Notes: generated by a model not told the origin, from the sequence alone. A stretch of 64,000 nucleotides of DNA from an uncultured Roseobacter sp. (GCF_947492555.1 NZ_CANLNE010000004.1:1-64000), one strand, 5' to 3'. Positions 7,579 to 16,905 are shown, counted from the stretch's first letter. Numbers and translations: made by a program.

Positions 7579-9093
7579 ATGCCGGAATTCAGATACGATG
7601 AAGATCATTTCATAGAACTCGCGTCACAGGCGCAAAGCCACGAAGAGCTTGATCTGGTTGAAAAGCTCTGGACCGAGGCCGAAGAGGCGATGCGGCTGGC
7701 CGCCCTGAAGAACCTGCGCGACAATTCGGTGGCCATGCTGGACGTGATTGGGCGGATCATCGGTCACATCGAACATCTGACACGCACGGTCGGGTTTTCG
7801 GCTTCACCGGCGATCGGCGATATGCGCGCTGAAATGGGGCGGCTGCACGCGGAATTGCATGACGCCGGGCGCAGCGATCCGGCCGATGACCCCGGGGCGC
7901 CCGACCCGGGCAGTGATGCGGCGATCATCGATGGGGCAACGACACCCGCATTGGCGCCGGGCGATATCTTGAATGATCAGATCCCGATCGATTCCAGCAA
8001 CTACGCCGATCTTGCGGATGAATATGTGAGATTTTTCAACGGGGCCGGTATTCGCCCAAGCCATGTGCCCAAGGTCAGGAAGATGGCGCAGACCGCCTAT
8101 GACAATCGCGCCCGATACCAGTCTATCGGCACCCCTCTGGGCATCCCGTGGTGGTTCGTCGCAGGGCTACACCAGATGGAATCGACCTACAATTTCGAGG
8201 CCCATCTGCACAATGGTGATCCCTTGGGTGCACGGACTTCGCGTGTTCCGGGGGGTAAGCCGGAAATCGGCACGCCGCCTTTCACATTCGAGGAAAGTGC
8301 GACAGATGCATTGCGCCTGAAAGGGTTCGATCAGGAAGCTGACTGGTCCCTGCCGCGCGCGCTCTTTCGGTTCGAACGATACAATGGGTTTGGCTACCGG
8401 TCGCGCAGCGTTCCGTCACCCTATCTGTGGGGGTTTTCCACCATCTACCGTCGCGGCAAGTTCATTGCCGATCACGTGTTCGATGCCAATGCGGTGACAC
8501 AGCAATGCGGGGTCGGGGCCCTGTTGCGGCAACTGTCCAATGATGGTTGGATCAAGCTGGTGTCCAACCAGTTCGCCGATGTGGAAGCCGATGATCCGCT
8601 GGAGACAGGTGACGATATCAACCGGGATGTGGCTGCTGTGGCGGGTCATCCGTTCGAGGCCTTCTGGCAGGACAAGCTGTCAGATGTGCGTCATTTCAAT
8701 TGGGACGAATTCCTGTTCAAGGGTGCATCAAACGCGACACACCAGAACAACACCGACCCGCCTTCAGATCTTTATGGAAGCGTTGTGCCATTGGCGCGCC
8801 TGCTTGATGAGATACGGGACCGTATCGGCGCTCGCATCAGCCTCAACAGCGTTTATCGCAGCCCTGCCTATAATGGCTCGATCAATGGGGCCAGCAGCAG
8901 TCGGCACATGGCTTTTGACGCTGCGGATTTTCGGGTGATCGATGGCGGACATGGCAACTCCGGGGATTGGGCGGATGTTGCGCAGGAGCTGCGGCAGAAC
9001 GGGTTTTTCGAAGGCGGCATCGGGATATACAACAGCTTTGTCCACGTGGATACCAGAGGCCACCGGGCAACCTGGGACGAGCGTGGCGCTTAA
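7579..9093 (+). CDS. Two-domain peptidoglycan hydrolase: lysozyme-like domain plus M15-type peptidase domain
   Basis: A 504-residue protein in three parts. Residues 1-100 are helical and acidic. Residues about 160-330 resemble a lysozyme-like fold, with a candidate catalytic Glu201 in GLHQMEST and conserved-looking blocks at WWFVAGLHQ and SPYLWGFS. Residues about 400-500 look like an M15-type D,D-carboxypeptidase/endolysin domain: SSRHMAFDAADF supplies zinc ligands His443 and Asp450, and FVHVDTRG gives His489 and Asp491. No signal peptide is visible, so export would need a holin, another secretion route or cell lysis. Linked to the preceding lipoprotein. The peptidase domain is the firmer assignment; the glycosidase part is inferred from the Glu motif. 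Confidence 0.75.
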   Translation: MPEFRYDEDHFIELASQAQSHEELDLVEKLWTEAEEAMRLAALKNLRDNSVAMLDVIGRIIGHIEHLTRTVGFSASPAIGDMRAEMGRLHAELHDAGRSDPADDPGAPDPGSDAAIIDGATTPALAPGDILNDQIPIDSSNYADLADEYVRFFNGAGIRPSHVPKVRKMAQTAYDNRARYQSIGTPLGIPWWFVAGLHQMESTYNFEAHLHNGDPLGARTSRVPGGKPEIGTPPFTFEESATDALRLKGFDQEADWSLPRALFRFERYNGFGYRSRSVPSPYLWGFSTIYRRGKFIADHVFDANAVTQQCGVGALLRQLSNDGWIKLVSNQFADVEADDPLETGDDINRDVAAVAGHPFEAFWQDKLSDVRHFNWDEFLFKGASNATHQNNTDPPSDLYGSVVPLARLLDEIRDRIGARISLNSVYRSPAYNGSINGASSSRHMAFDAADFRVIDGGHGNSGDWADVAQELRQNGFFEGGIGIYNSFVHVDTRGHRATWDERGA

Positions 9094-9255
9094 GCACGCG
9101 CGCCCCTCACCGCAATTCACGACAGTCAACCGACCGGAAAAAACAATCTTGGGTGAGAAATCGGGGAACCATGCGGAGCCTCAGGTGTTTGCTTGGGAGA
9201 GCGCCGGATGCGCGGCACGACGTCGTGCGCCAGACGCCACAAACAGGGAAACATC

Positions 9256-9330
9256 ATGAACCGCATTATCTACATCGTTGGCCTCATCGTCGTCATTTTG
9301 GCTGTCTTGTCGTTCTTTGGCCTGAGATGA
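9256..9330 (+). CDS. Small single-span membrane peptide, 24 residues
   Basis: MNRIIYIVGLIVVILAVLSF followed by FGLR and a TGA stop. The peptide is almost entirely one hydrophobic helix with a short N-terminal positive end. I recall very similar peptides annotated as hypothetical in Rhodobacteraceae, but cannot verify this here. The stop overlaps the creA start as ATGA at 9327-9330, so the two are probably co-translated. Too short for standard gene finders; the upstream GGGAAACATC holds a weak ribosome-binding site. Confidence 0.65.
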   Translation: MNRIIYIVGLIVVILAVLSFFGLR

Positions 9331-9806
9331 TCCTGAACGACAGAGGGTCGCGGTTTCACCGCCTCCTGCCAGCCATTGTGGCTTTGTTCGTGATCGCCGA
9401 GCCTGTTGCGGCAGAAAAAGTCGGCAATGTCGATGTGGACTGGCTTGGCAATGATATCGTGATCGAGGCCTTTGCTGACCCGGAGGTCGAAGGTGTCACG
9501 TGTCATGTTGCGTATTTCGAGCGCGGCCTGATCGACCGTCTTCAGAAAGGCAATTGGTTCGAAGATCCGTCCAACTCCTCCATTGCGTGCCGCCAGACCG
9601 GTCCTATTGCAATTGGAGACATCGATCGGTCGGACGAGGGGGAGAGCATTTTTTCAGAACGGCGGTCGATCATCTGGAAGTCGTTGAGCGTAAAACGTAT
9701 TTTTGATAACGAAAATCAAACGTTGATTTATGTTGCGCATGCGCGCGAGGTGCAGAATGGATCGGCCAAGATGTCAATCTCGACGGTGCCGCTATTCCAG
9801 AACTAG
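9327..9806 (+). CDS. creA: CreA family protein
   Basis: A 159-residue protein with an N-terminal signal (LLPAIVALFVIAEPVAA, cleavage expected before EKVG). The mature part carries the CreA signature: VDWLGNDIVIEAFADP, GVTCHVAYF, DPSNSSIACRQTGPI and the late REVQNGSAKMSISTVPL. CreA proteins are conserved, probably periplasmic, and of unknown biochemical function. The start is ATG 9327, inside the overlap with the small membrane peptide; the reading frame is open further upstream but those codons are not CreA-like. Confidence 0.88.
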   Translation: MILNDRGSRFHRLLPAIVALFVIAEPVAAEKVGNVDVDWLGNDIVIEAFADPEVEGVTCHVAYFERGLIDRLQKGNWFEDPSNSSIACRQTGPIAIGDIDRSDEGESIFSERRSIIWKSLSVKRIFDNENQTLIYVAHAREVQNGSAKMSISTVPLFQN

Positions 9807-9920
9807 GGCGCTTCTGACGGCGATGTGTAAGGGCGCTGCTGGTGCGTGGTCCGACCCGAAATACCAGGAACGCAGGGGCCGGAGTTTACAGGTTTCTGCG
9901 GCGATTCAATGGATCGATAG

Positions 9921-10994
9921 ATGAACGAAGATATCAAAGCCCTGCGACGAAGTGCCAACACCCTCACGACGATTGCCATCTTCGTAATTGCTTATTTTGC
10001 CCGCGATCTAATCCTGCCGATCATGCTGGGGTTTCTCTTTGCGCTGACACTCAGTCCCATCAACAGGTTCCTGCAGCGTAAAGGCCTGCCTGCGGGGCTC
10101 TCCGCGGCCTTTCTGATCCTCATGGCGACGGCGTCTATCGGTTCAGCTGCTTACTTTGCCGGTGGGACGGTTCGGTCATGGACCGACGACGCCCCCAACA
10201 TCGCAAGAGAGCTCCAGCAAAAACTGAGCGGCGTGCAGGAGGCCATTGAGGCGGTAAAGGATGCGTCATCTCAAGTGGAAGAGATGACGGCGGCGCCAGC
10301 GGATGGGCCGCAGGAGGTTGTCGTTCAGCAGCCGGGTCTGCTGAATTCCGCTGTTACCGTGGTTGCCAGTAGCGCCACGTCTATCGGCGTTGCACTTATC
10401 CTTGCGCTGTTCCTGCTGGCCTCTGGTGATCTCTTTTATGTCAAGCTGGTGCAGGCCTTTCCAAGGCTCAGCGAGAAAAAGAAGGCTCTCTCAACCGTCT
10501 ACGACATCGAAAGGCGGGTGTCCGGCTATCTGCTGACGATTACGGTGATCAATGCGGGGCTGGGGCTGGCCGTTTTCGCGGGGCTCTGGCTGGTGGGGCT
10601 TGAATACGCCTACATTTGGGGTATCGCCGCCTTCCTGCTCAACTATCTGCCAATTCTGGGTGGCGTCATTGGCACCGTGCTGGTGGCTGTCCATTCGGTG
10701 ATCTTCTTCGACAGCCTGTCCTACGCGCTGCTGGCACCAATTGTGTACCAGGCGTTGACGTCGATAGAGGCGCAGTTCGTGACGCCCTACCTGATCGGCA
10801 AACGGTTGGAGTTGAACATCGTGGCGGTCTTTCTGACGGTCGTTTTGTGGGCCTGGCTCTGGGGCGTTGCCGGGGCGTTGGTGGCCGTGCCGTTTTTGCT
10901 CGTGTTCAAGGTCGTCTGTGACAAGGTCGACCGCCTGAATGTCATAGGCAGTTTTCTGGGAGCTGCCGACAATACCAGAAGACAGTCGCCGTGA
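9921..10994 (+). CDS. AI-2E family (PerM/TqsA-like) transporter
   Basis: A 357-residue integral membrane protein with about seven or eight helices. Hydrophobic blocks lie near residues 15-45, 52-75, 140-165 and in clusters from 200 to 340. The family blocks are LILPIMLGFLFALTLSPI near the N-terminus and WGIAAFLLNYLPILGGVIG in the second half (the NYIPyiG signature). Members export autoinducer-2 or act as antiporters, but the substrate is unknown for most. The ribosome-binding site is weak. It is followed after 139 bases by the DUF2254 gene. Confidence 0.88.
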   Translation: MNEDIKALRRSANTLTTIAIFVIAYFARDLILPIMLGFLFALTLSPINRFLQRKGLPAGLSAAFLILMATASIGSAAYFAGGTVRSWTDDAPNIARELQQKLSGVQEAIEAVKDASSQVEEMTAAPADGPQEVVVQQPGLLNSAVTVVASSATSIGVALILALFLLASGDLFYVKLVQAFPRLSEKKKALSTVYDIERRVSGYLLTITVINAGLGLAVFAGLWLVGLEYAYIWGIAAFLLNYLPILGGVIGTVLVAVHSVIFFDSLSYALLAPIVYQALTSIEAQFVTPYLIGKRLELNIVAVFLTVVLWAWLWGVAGALVAVPFLLVFKVVCDKVDRLNVIGSFLGAADNTRRQSP

Positions 10995-11133
10995 AGCGCC
11001 TGGCTTCGCCCCTTGTGCGCACCGGTCGAGACAGGCTGGTGTGTCCTTCGGGTCCTGATCGCCGGCCGGGTCTGGCCCAGTGGGGTGCAGGTTCCGGGGA
11101 CGCGGGAATGGGACGGCAGAGGGAAGATGCAAC

Positions 11134-12309
11134 ATGAGAAAACGCGCGCTCCTGCTCAAACTGGCACAGGATATGCGTGCCAGCTACTGGTTTATCCCGG
11201 CAGCCCTCGTTCTGGTCGCGTTGGCCCTTGCACACGCAACAGAGTGGATCGACCGCCACACCGAGCTGTTGCCCTTTCGATTGCCGGACCCCTTTGTGAA
11301 TACGCAGGTTGATGGCGCGCGCAGCACCCTGTCCACCATATCCACAGCTGTCATCGGTGTGACCGGTGTGATGTTTTCGATGACAATCGTTGCAGTGTCC
11401 TTCGCTGCAGGTAACTATGGCCCGCGTCTGATCGGCAACTTCATGCGGGACCGGGGCAACCAGATCAGCCTTGGTATTCTGATCGCAACCTTCGCTTATG
11501 CGCTCTCCATCCTGCGTGCGGTTCAGGACCCGTCCGAGGCGGCGGGCGTGGACGCTTTTGTCCCGCAGTATTCAATGCTGGTGGCCATGCTGGGCTGCAT
11601 CATTGCCGTCTTCACCATGATCTATTTTGTGCACCATGTGCCGGAAACCATCAACGTCTCCAACATAACGGCCTCGCTGGGGCGGCGGCTGGAGGCCGAG
11701 ATCGTCAATATCATCGAAGCCGAAGCCGCATTGGAAGAGCGCCCTGAGATCAACTACCCGGATCGCCCGCCGGACCATCAGATCATGCTGGGATCAGCGG
11801 GCTATATCCAGACGCTAAATTATGACCTGATCGAAGACCTGATGCGCGAAAAAGATTTACAGATCAGGATCGAAAAACTGCCCGGTGATTTCGTGACCCC
11901 CTTTACACCCGCATTGACCGTTTGGACCGAAGGCGGTCTGTCGGATGAGCACTATACGGAGCTTTGTGAAGCCTACGCCCTAGGCGTCAGCCGCACAGAA
12001 CATCAAAATGTTTTGTTTCTGGTGGATCAACTGGTGGAAATGCTGGCCCGCGCCTTGTCGCCTGGGGTGAACGACCCCTTTACGGCAATCAACTGTCTGA
12101 ACTGGATGCACAACGCGCTTAAGACGGCAAAGCACCACGGGGACGGGTTGGGCAAAGACGGCGCGGGCAAGTATGTTTTGGGCCCGCGCCTCACGTATGA
12201 CGATCTTTTCAAGCGCAGTTTTCTGGCCTCTCAGCCCTATTGCGAGACGGATCATTTGGCGCATGGGCATTACAAATCGAGGGTAAGCGACCTGAACAAA
12301 GGTCTTTAG
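11134..12309 (+). CDS. DUF2254 domain membrane protein
   Basis: A 391-residue protein with a hydrophobic N-terminal third (YWFIPAALVLVALALAHA, then TAVIGVTGVMFSMTIVAVSFAAG, then LGILIATFAYALSIL and a fourth span near residue 155). The soluble C-terminal half has the DUF2254 block ALSPGVNDPFTAINCLNWM. The function of the family is unknown. The start is ATG 11134 behind GAGGGAAG; a longer in-frame start at 11080 would add 18 unlikely residues. Confidence 0.85.
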   Translation: MRKRALLLKLAQDMRASYWFIPAALVLVALALAHATEWIDRHTELLPFRLPDPFVNTQVDGARSTLSTISTAVIGVTGVMFSMTIVAVSFAAGNYGPRLIGNFMRDRGNQISLGILIATFAYALSILRAVQDPSEAAGVDAFVPQYSMLVAMLGCIIAVFTMIYFVHHVPETINVSNITASLGRRLEAEIVNIIEAEAALEERPEINYPDRPPDHQIMLGSAGYIQTLNYDLIEDLMREKDLQIRIEKLPGDFVTPFTPALTVWTEGGLSDEHYTELCEAYALGVSRTEHQNVLFLVDQLVEMLARALSPGVNDPFTAINCLNWMHNALKTAKHHGDGLGKDGAGKYVLGPRLTYDDLFKRSFLASQPYCETDHLAHGHYKSRVSDLNKGL

Positions 12310-12471
12310 GGTCCGTCTGGCGATGGGGCGTCATGCAGTCGCCACTGCGCGTGCCGTTGTTGCCGCCCCGCCATTCCCAAAGACCAGCTGAGCTTGGGGT
12401 GGATACCGTGACACGCGACGCAAGCCTTGTGACATGCTGCAAGGCTGCGATGCCGGGAGGCGCGGGGGCGA

Positions 12472-13464
12472 CTACCTTTCCTCGTCCGCATGGGGGTCAT
12501 CGGGATCACGCCTCAATACGGTTTCAATCTCTTCCATCACGTGGCTGGAAAGTGGGGGATGTTGCAGCGCGCCGGTGATGCCGTGGATCTGCTCGACAGC
12601 GCGCGCGCCCGGGATTGGGATATTCATCTCGCCTTTGGCCCAGAGCCAGCAGATTGCGCCTTGTATCAAACTGCGCCCATCTGTCGTCAGCAGATCGCGG
12701 ATGGCCTCAAACGGCTCGAGGAATTCAGGGTTCGGACGCGCACCATCGAAATACTTCACCATCAGATTATCCGTGCCGCGAATGTCGTCAGACGGAATTT
12801 TTGAGGCCGCACCATACTTGCCGCTCAACAAACCCATCGCCAGCGGTGAGCGGATAAGGGCGGTCAAGTCATGGTTTTGCGCGACGTCTTGCATACGCGG
12901 GGCGTCCAGCAGGACATTCATCGCATGTTGAACGGCGGTGAAGTTGGGTCGCTGCGCGAAAGCAGTGGCGCTATCCGCGAAATCGGTGCTCCAGCCGTAA
13001 GCCCTGATCTTGCCCGCATCGCAGGCTTTTTCCATTTCGTCGAAAACGGCTTCGGCTTGGGCCACCGAAAGACCGTTTTGATGCAGCAGCATGAGGTCAA
13101 TGCGGTCGCGGTCCAGCCGGGACAGGCATTGGTCAATGGCAGGCTGGATCGCCTCAGGTGTGGCGTCTTCAAATGTCAGCTGTTTGGTGGCTTCATCGAT
13201 GGTGATACCAACCTTGGTAACCACCATGGCTTCGCGGTGGCCTTTTAATCCGCGTGCAAGCAGCCGCTCCGCGTGTCCTGCCCCGTAGGCTGCGGCTGTA
13301 TCAAAAAGCTGGATGCCGCCATCAAGCGCTGCGTGAATCGCGCGCAGCGATTCCGTGTCATCGGAATTGGTGTACCCAAGCGGCTGATCACCTGAGAACA
13401 TCGGCCCACCGATGGGCCAGCAACCCATGCCTAGCGGTGCAATTTTCTGATCGAGAAACATCAT
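12472..13464 (-). CDS. Aldo/keto reductase
   Basis: A 330-residue NAD(P)H-dependent oxidoreductase of the aldo/keto reductase TIM-barrel family. The Asp and Tyr of the catalytic tetrad are in LFDTAAAYGAGHAE, the Lys in VVTKVGI, and the His in DLMLLHQNG. The C-terminus (GAICWLWAKGEMNIPIPGA) forms the cofactor phosphate-binding region. The sequence could start at either of two adjacent ATG codons (13464 or 13461). It is divergent from an AraC regulator with about 290 bases between them, so it is a likely target of that regulator. The substrate is unknown. Confidence 0.9.
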   Translation of the reverse strand: MMFLDQKIAPLGMGCWPIGGPMFSGDQPLGYTNSDDTESLRAIHAALDGGIQLFDTAAAYGAGHAERLLARGLKGHREAMVVTKVGITIDEATKQLTFEDATPEAIQPAIDQCLSRLDRDRIDLMLLHQNGLSVAQAEAVFDEMEKACDAGKIRAYGWSTDFADSATAFAQRPNFTAVQHAMNVLLDAPRMQDVAQNHDLTALIRSPLAMGLLSGKYGAASKIPSDDIRGTDNLMVKYFDGARPNPEFLEPFEAIRDLLTTDGRSLIQGAICWLWAKGEMNIPIPGARAVEQIHGITGALQHPPLSSHVMEEIETVLRRDPDDPHADEER

Positions 13465-13756
13465 TTTGGAACTCCTTTGGTGGCTTCAAAAAGAGTTAGC
13501 CACAGGACAGGAAAAACACCTATGAAACGCTTTGGAATGATCCTTCCATTTTTGAAAGACAGACGCGCAGAGTGGCCGTCACGGCCTCTCTTGGAAGAGC
13601 AGCGCGGACTCCCATAGTTTGCAGTCAGCCGATCCGTCCTCCCGGTGGCGACGATATCGTAGTCTCGGACACCAAGGTGCGGCGCATCGATTTATCCGAC
13701 CCCGGCTGGCCGTTTTCGGGCGGCATGCTAGTTTTCATAGTGGAAGGATCCTGATC

Positions 13757-14644
13757 ATGCCCCGCAGATACGAGGAAATTTATCCGTCTTTGCCGTTGCT
13801 GAACAGCGACGATCTGGAGCACACATCGGCAGCTTCCCTGATGTCCGTGCGGTATTTTCAGGCAGAGCCGGATAGCATGCCGGAAGAAGTATTTGCCGAA
13901 CACCATGTGTTGCTGAACCTCAAGGACGAACCGCACCGGGTCCAGAACCGGCGGGACGGTGAGATGCGGGATTTCACATTCTACAAGAACGATATCATCG
14001 TGACCCCGGCCGGCATGCGATCCGGCTGGCGCTGGTTTGCCAAATCCGACGTGATTGTTGTCACCATTGATCCAGTGAAAGTGGAACGCTTTGCACAGAC
14101 GGAAATGGGCCTGCTGCTCCATGTGCAGCAGTTTCGCGATCTGCCGCAGTTTTCAGACGCCGATCTCTGCGCTGCCGGTGTGATGTTGCGCGATGCCTTG
14201 GAAAACGACGACATGTCTTCTGGCGTCATGTTCGAAGCCATGAGCCGGGTGCTGCTGGTCAAACTTCTCCAGCGATATGGAAAGAGACGTCCTGAAGAGG
14301 TCGCGCTGACGGCTCGGTTTACATCGGCGCACTACAACCGGGTCCTGGCCATGATCAGGGATAGGTTGGACCAGTCGATCTCGGTCGATGACCTGGCGCG
14401 CGAGGCGGGTATGAGCCCGTCTCACTTCAGCCGTGTCTTCAAGGAGACGCTCGGATCGACGCCCATGCAATACGTCCTCGCTTACCGGGTTGAGCAAGCG
14501 ATCAGGATGATGGCGGAACCTGCCCGTGCCCTGGGTGATATCGCACTTACATGTGGCTTTGCAGATCAGGCGCATTTTTCGCGCAGCTTCAAACAGGTAA
14601 CAGGTCAGACGCCGCGCCAGTATCGCGCGTCTCAATCTGCCTGA
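13757..14644 (+). CDS. AraC-family transcriptional regulator
   Basis: A 295-residue regulator. The N-terminal part is a cupin-like sensing domain (YFQAEPDSMPEEVFAEHHVLL). The C-terminal 100 residues hold the two helix-turn-helix motifs of AraC: SVDDLAREAGMSPSHFSRVF and LGDIALTCGFADQAHFSRSF followed by the family end TPRQYR. The start is ATG 13757 after GAAGGATCC; an open frame extends 46 codons further upstream into the divergent promoter region but has no matching domain. Probable targets are the divergent aldo/keto reductase and the downstream exported hydrolase group. Confidence 0.9.
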   Translation: MPRRYEEIYPSLPLLNSDDLEHTSAASLMSVRYFQAEPDSMPEEVFAEHHVLLNLKDEPHRVQNRRDGEMRDFTFYKNDIIVTPAGMRSGWRWFAKSDVIVVTIDPVKVERFAQTEMGLLLHVQQFRDLPQFSDADLCAAGVMLRDALENDDMSSGVMFEAMSRVLLVKLLQRYGKRRPEEVALTARFTSAHYNRVLAMIRDRLDQSISVDDLAREAGMSPSHFSRVFKETLGSTPMQYVLAYRVEQAIRMMAEPARALGDIALTCGFADQAHFSRSFKQVTGQTPRQYRASQSA

Positions 14645-14774
14645 GTAGTTTTCTACAAAAAGCAGCATCGTTCAAAAACCGAGTTGCCCGGTTCAATTAA
14701 TCGGCACTGGCAGGCCGTATCTCTCATGTCACCGGGCAACACGCTCGCACCTGAATGAATATGGGAGATGACAG

Positions 14775-15734
14775 ATGAAAAGATTTACGCTCACTGCTGC
14801 CGCCACCTTGATGACCACAAGCGCACTTGCAGACATCGAGACCCGCACCTTCACATTCGAGAACGAGGGTGCCGTGTTGTCGGGAACGCTGTATTTGCCG
14901 GAGAACCATGACGGCTCGGCACTCCCCACGGTTCTCGTCACCGGCTCATGGACCTCTGTCGAAGAGCAAATGCCCGCGCTTTACGCCGCGGAGATGGTCG
15001 AGCGTGGGTTCGCGGCGGTGACTTTTGATTTCCGCGGCTGGGGCAAGTCGGGTAACCTGCCTGCCAGCACCCCGGGTGGTATGCGATTTATCGAAAATCC
15101 CACTGCCAAGATTTCGGACATCAACGCCGCGGCCCAATTCATTGGCACGTTTCCTGAAGTTGATGCGGCGCAAATCAATGGCATGGGTATCTGCGCATCG
15201 GCAGGTTACATGGCCGACGCCGCGGTAGGAAATCCGCTGATCCAGAGTGTTGGCCTCGTCGCGCCCTGGCTCCAGGATCGCGCAATTGTCGAGACGGTCT
15301 ATGGCGGTGCGGACGGTATCGATGGGCTGATGCAGGTTGCCGCCGAGGCGGAAGCGCAGGGCGGTCACGTGATCCATGCGGCCTATGCCGAAGGCTCGCT
15401 GATGCAGGCGAGCGACTATTACAGCAGTTTCGACCGTGGGCTCATCGCGGCATATGACAACAAATGGAACCACGCGGGGTGGGACGATTGGCTGACCTAT
15501 TTGCCGGTGGATACCGCGTCCTTCCTTGATCAACCGCTGGCCATTGTCCATTCGCGGGCCGCCGCCATCCCCCAGGGTGTCGATGCTTATCTCGCTGGAT
15601 ATACGGGCGAAGCGACGGTGACGTGGCTCGAAAACGTCACGCAATCAGACTTCTATGACAATCCCGAAGACGTAGATCGTGCCGCAGATGCGATGGCCCG
15701 TCATTTTGCCGCACAGCCGGATCGGGACAGCTGA
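14775..15734 (+). CDS. Exported alpha/beta hydrolase with a cysteine at the nucleophile elbow
   Basis: A 319-residue protein with a signal peptide (MKRFTLTAAATLMTTSALA). It has the alpha/beta hydrolase fold: an oxyanion strand TVLVTGSW, FDFRGWGKSG, and an elbow GMGICASAGYM in which the nucleophile position is Cys140 instead of the usual serine, as in dienelactone hydrolase-like and YcjY-like proteins. The candidate acid and histidine are near the C-terminus but not certain. Gene order with two exported NTF2-like proteins and an SDR, 130 bases after an AraC regulator, suggests one inducible operon. The substrate is unknown. Confidence 0.82.
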   Translation: MKRFTLTAAATLMTTSALADIETRTFTFENEGAVLSGTLYLPENHDGSALPTVLVTGSWTSVEEQMPALYAAEMVERGFAAVTFDFRGWGKSGNLPASTPGGMRFIENPTAKISDINAAAQFIGTFPEVDAAQINGMGICASAGYMADAAVGNPLIQSVGLVAPWLQDRAIVETVYGGADGIDGLMQVAAEAEAQGGHVIHAAYAEGSLMQASDYYSSFDRGLIAAYDNKWNHAGWDDWLTYLPVDTASFLDQPLAIVHSRAAAIPQGVDAYLAGYTGEATVTWLENVTQSDFYDNPEDVDRAADAMARHFAAQPDRDS

Positions 15735-15821
15735 TCCGAGATTAATCTGAGCGCCGGGCACCATGTCTGTCCCCGGCCTCATTCCCCCCAAACACAACCT
15801 CTCCGACCAAAAGGTATCACC

Positions 15822-16304
15822 ATGAAACATCTTCTTTTTTCCGCTCTGATCCTTTTCCCGGCCTCCGCCTTTGCCAGTGACGAAGTCATGATTGCCGAGA
15901 CAATAGAAGGGATTGCCGCTGCCGCCGACGCGCAGGATTGGGCTCGATTGGATATCAAGTTCGCTGACCATGTCATCCTGAACCAACTGTCGCTGGCGAC
16001 GGAGGACGGTGCACGGGTTGATGAGCAGACCGTTGTCGAAACCTGGTCGGAGCTGTTCCCAAAGTTTGACAGTACCGCGCATGATGTCTCGCAGATCGAG
16101 ATTTTGGGGGTGTCATCGGTCATTGCCACGGCAACCGCCCGATATGACGCGACCTACCAACGTGACGGCGAGGTTTGGCAGCAGCGTGGCCGCCTCGACT
16201 ATGTATTGAAGAATACCGAAGAGGGCTGGCAGGTCACCGCGCTGAAAACGTCGCCCGAATGGGAAAACCGCCCCCTCTCGGAGCTTTTGTCCCCGCGGCT
16301 CTAA
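15822..16304 (+). CDS. Exported NTF2-like (SnoaL/DUF4440-type) protein
   Basis: A 160-residue protein with the signal peptide MKHLLFSALILFPASAFAS. The mature domain of about 140 residues has the NTF2-like pattern: a first helix (IAETIEGIAAAADAQDWARL), then a strand pair and WQQRGRLDYVLKNTEEGWQVTAL at the end. Such cone-shaped domains bind small hydrophobic ligands or act as isomerases/hydrolases. It lies between the hydrolase and a second copy of the same fold; the ribosome-binding site is weak. Confidence 0.75.
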   Translation: MKHLLFSALILFPASAFASDEVMIAETIEGIAAAADAQDWARLDIKFADHVILNQLSLATEDGARVDEQTVVETWSELFPKFDSTAHDVSQIEILGVSSVIATATARYDATYQRDGEVWQQRGRLDYVLKNTEEGWQVTALKTSPEWENRPLSELLSPRL

Positions 16305-16362
16305 CGCGGTTACGACGCCGACCTGATCGGCCTGCTTCATGTACTCAGAAAGGACCAATTCA

Positions 16363-16905
16363 ATGAAACACGTAGTTTTCGCGATTGTATCTCTGACGGG
16401 ACCAGCATTTGCCGATACGGCTGGAGACCCGGTGACCCAGGAAACGCTTTTGGACCGGGCCGAGATGACCCGTATCGCGGATGCCATCGACGCGGCGGTA
16501 GATGCCAAGGACTGGGCCACCGCGCGGGCTTTCTTTACACAAGAGATCACAGTGGATTTCACGTCGCTTGTGGGGGGCGACCCCGCGACGATCCCCGCCG
16601 ACGGACTGATCGCAGGTTGGTCCGCTAACCTTGCCGGTGAGAAGGAAAGTTTCCATCTGCGCGGGAACCATCGGATTTCCTTCGATGGACCAGATGCCGC
16701 TATCCTGAAAAGCCATGGCTATGCATGGAACCGGATGGCCTCCGGGGCTTTGCCCGAAAACGGCGGCGAAGCGCTTTGGGAAGTCTGGGGCACATATGAG
16801 CATGGATTCGAGAGGACCGCTGATGGATGGCGGGTGAATGCCATGTCGTTCACGGCAACGGCGGAACGCGGCAACGTCTATGTGCGCAATACGCCGGGCA
16901 GCTGA
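16363..16905 (+). CDS. Second exported NTF2-like (SnoaL-type) protein
   Basis: A 180-residue protein starting MKHVVFAIVSLTGPAFA, a signal peptide cut near residue 17. It shares the layout of the preceding gene: a helix with IADAIDAAVDAKDWATARAF followed by TQEITVDFTSLVGG and a closing strand WEVWGTYEHGFERTADGWRV. The start at 16363 follows AGAAAGGACC; an in-frame ATG at 16339 would put eight polar residues before the signal. Both copies probably arose by an old tandem duplication, as the sequences have diverged. The ligand is unknown. Confidence 0.78.
   Translation: MKHVVFAIVSLTGPAFADTAGDPVTQETLLDRAEMTRIADAIDAAVDAKDWATARAFFTQEITVDFTSLVGGDPATIPADGLIAGWSANLAGEKESFHLRGNHRISFDGPDAAILKSHGYAWNRMASGALPENGGEALWEVWGTYEHGFERTADGWRVNAMSFTATAERGNVYVRNTPGS

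Noticed and set aside
12423-12446. Hairpin AGCCTTG/CAAGGCT between the DUF2254 and aldo/keto reductase genes
   Set aside because: Short 7-bp stem with a 10-base loop and no T-run; too weak to call a terminator.
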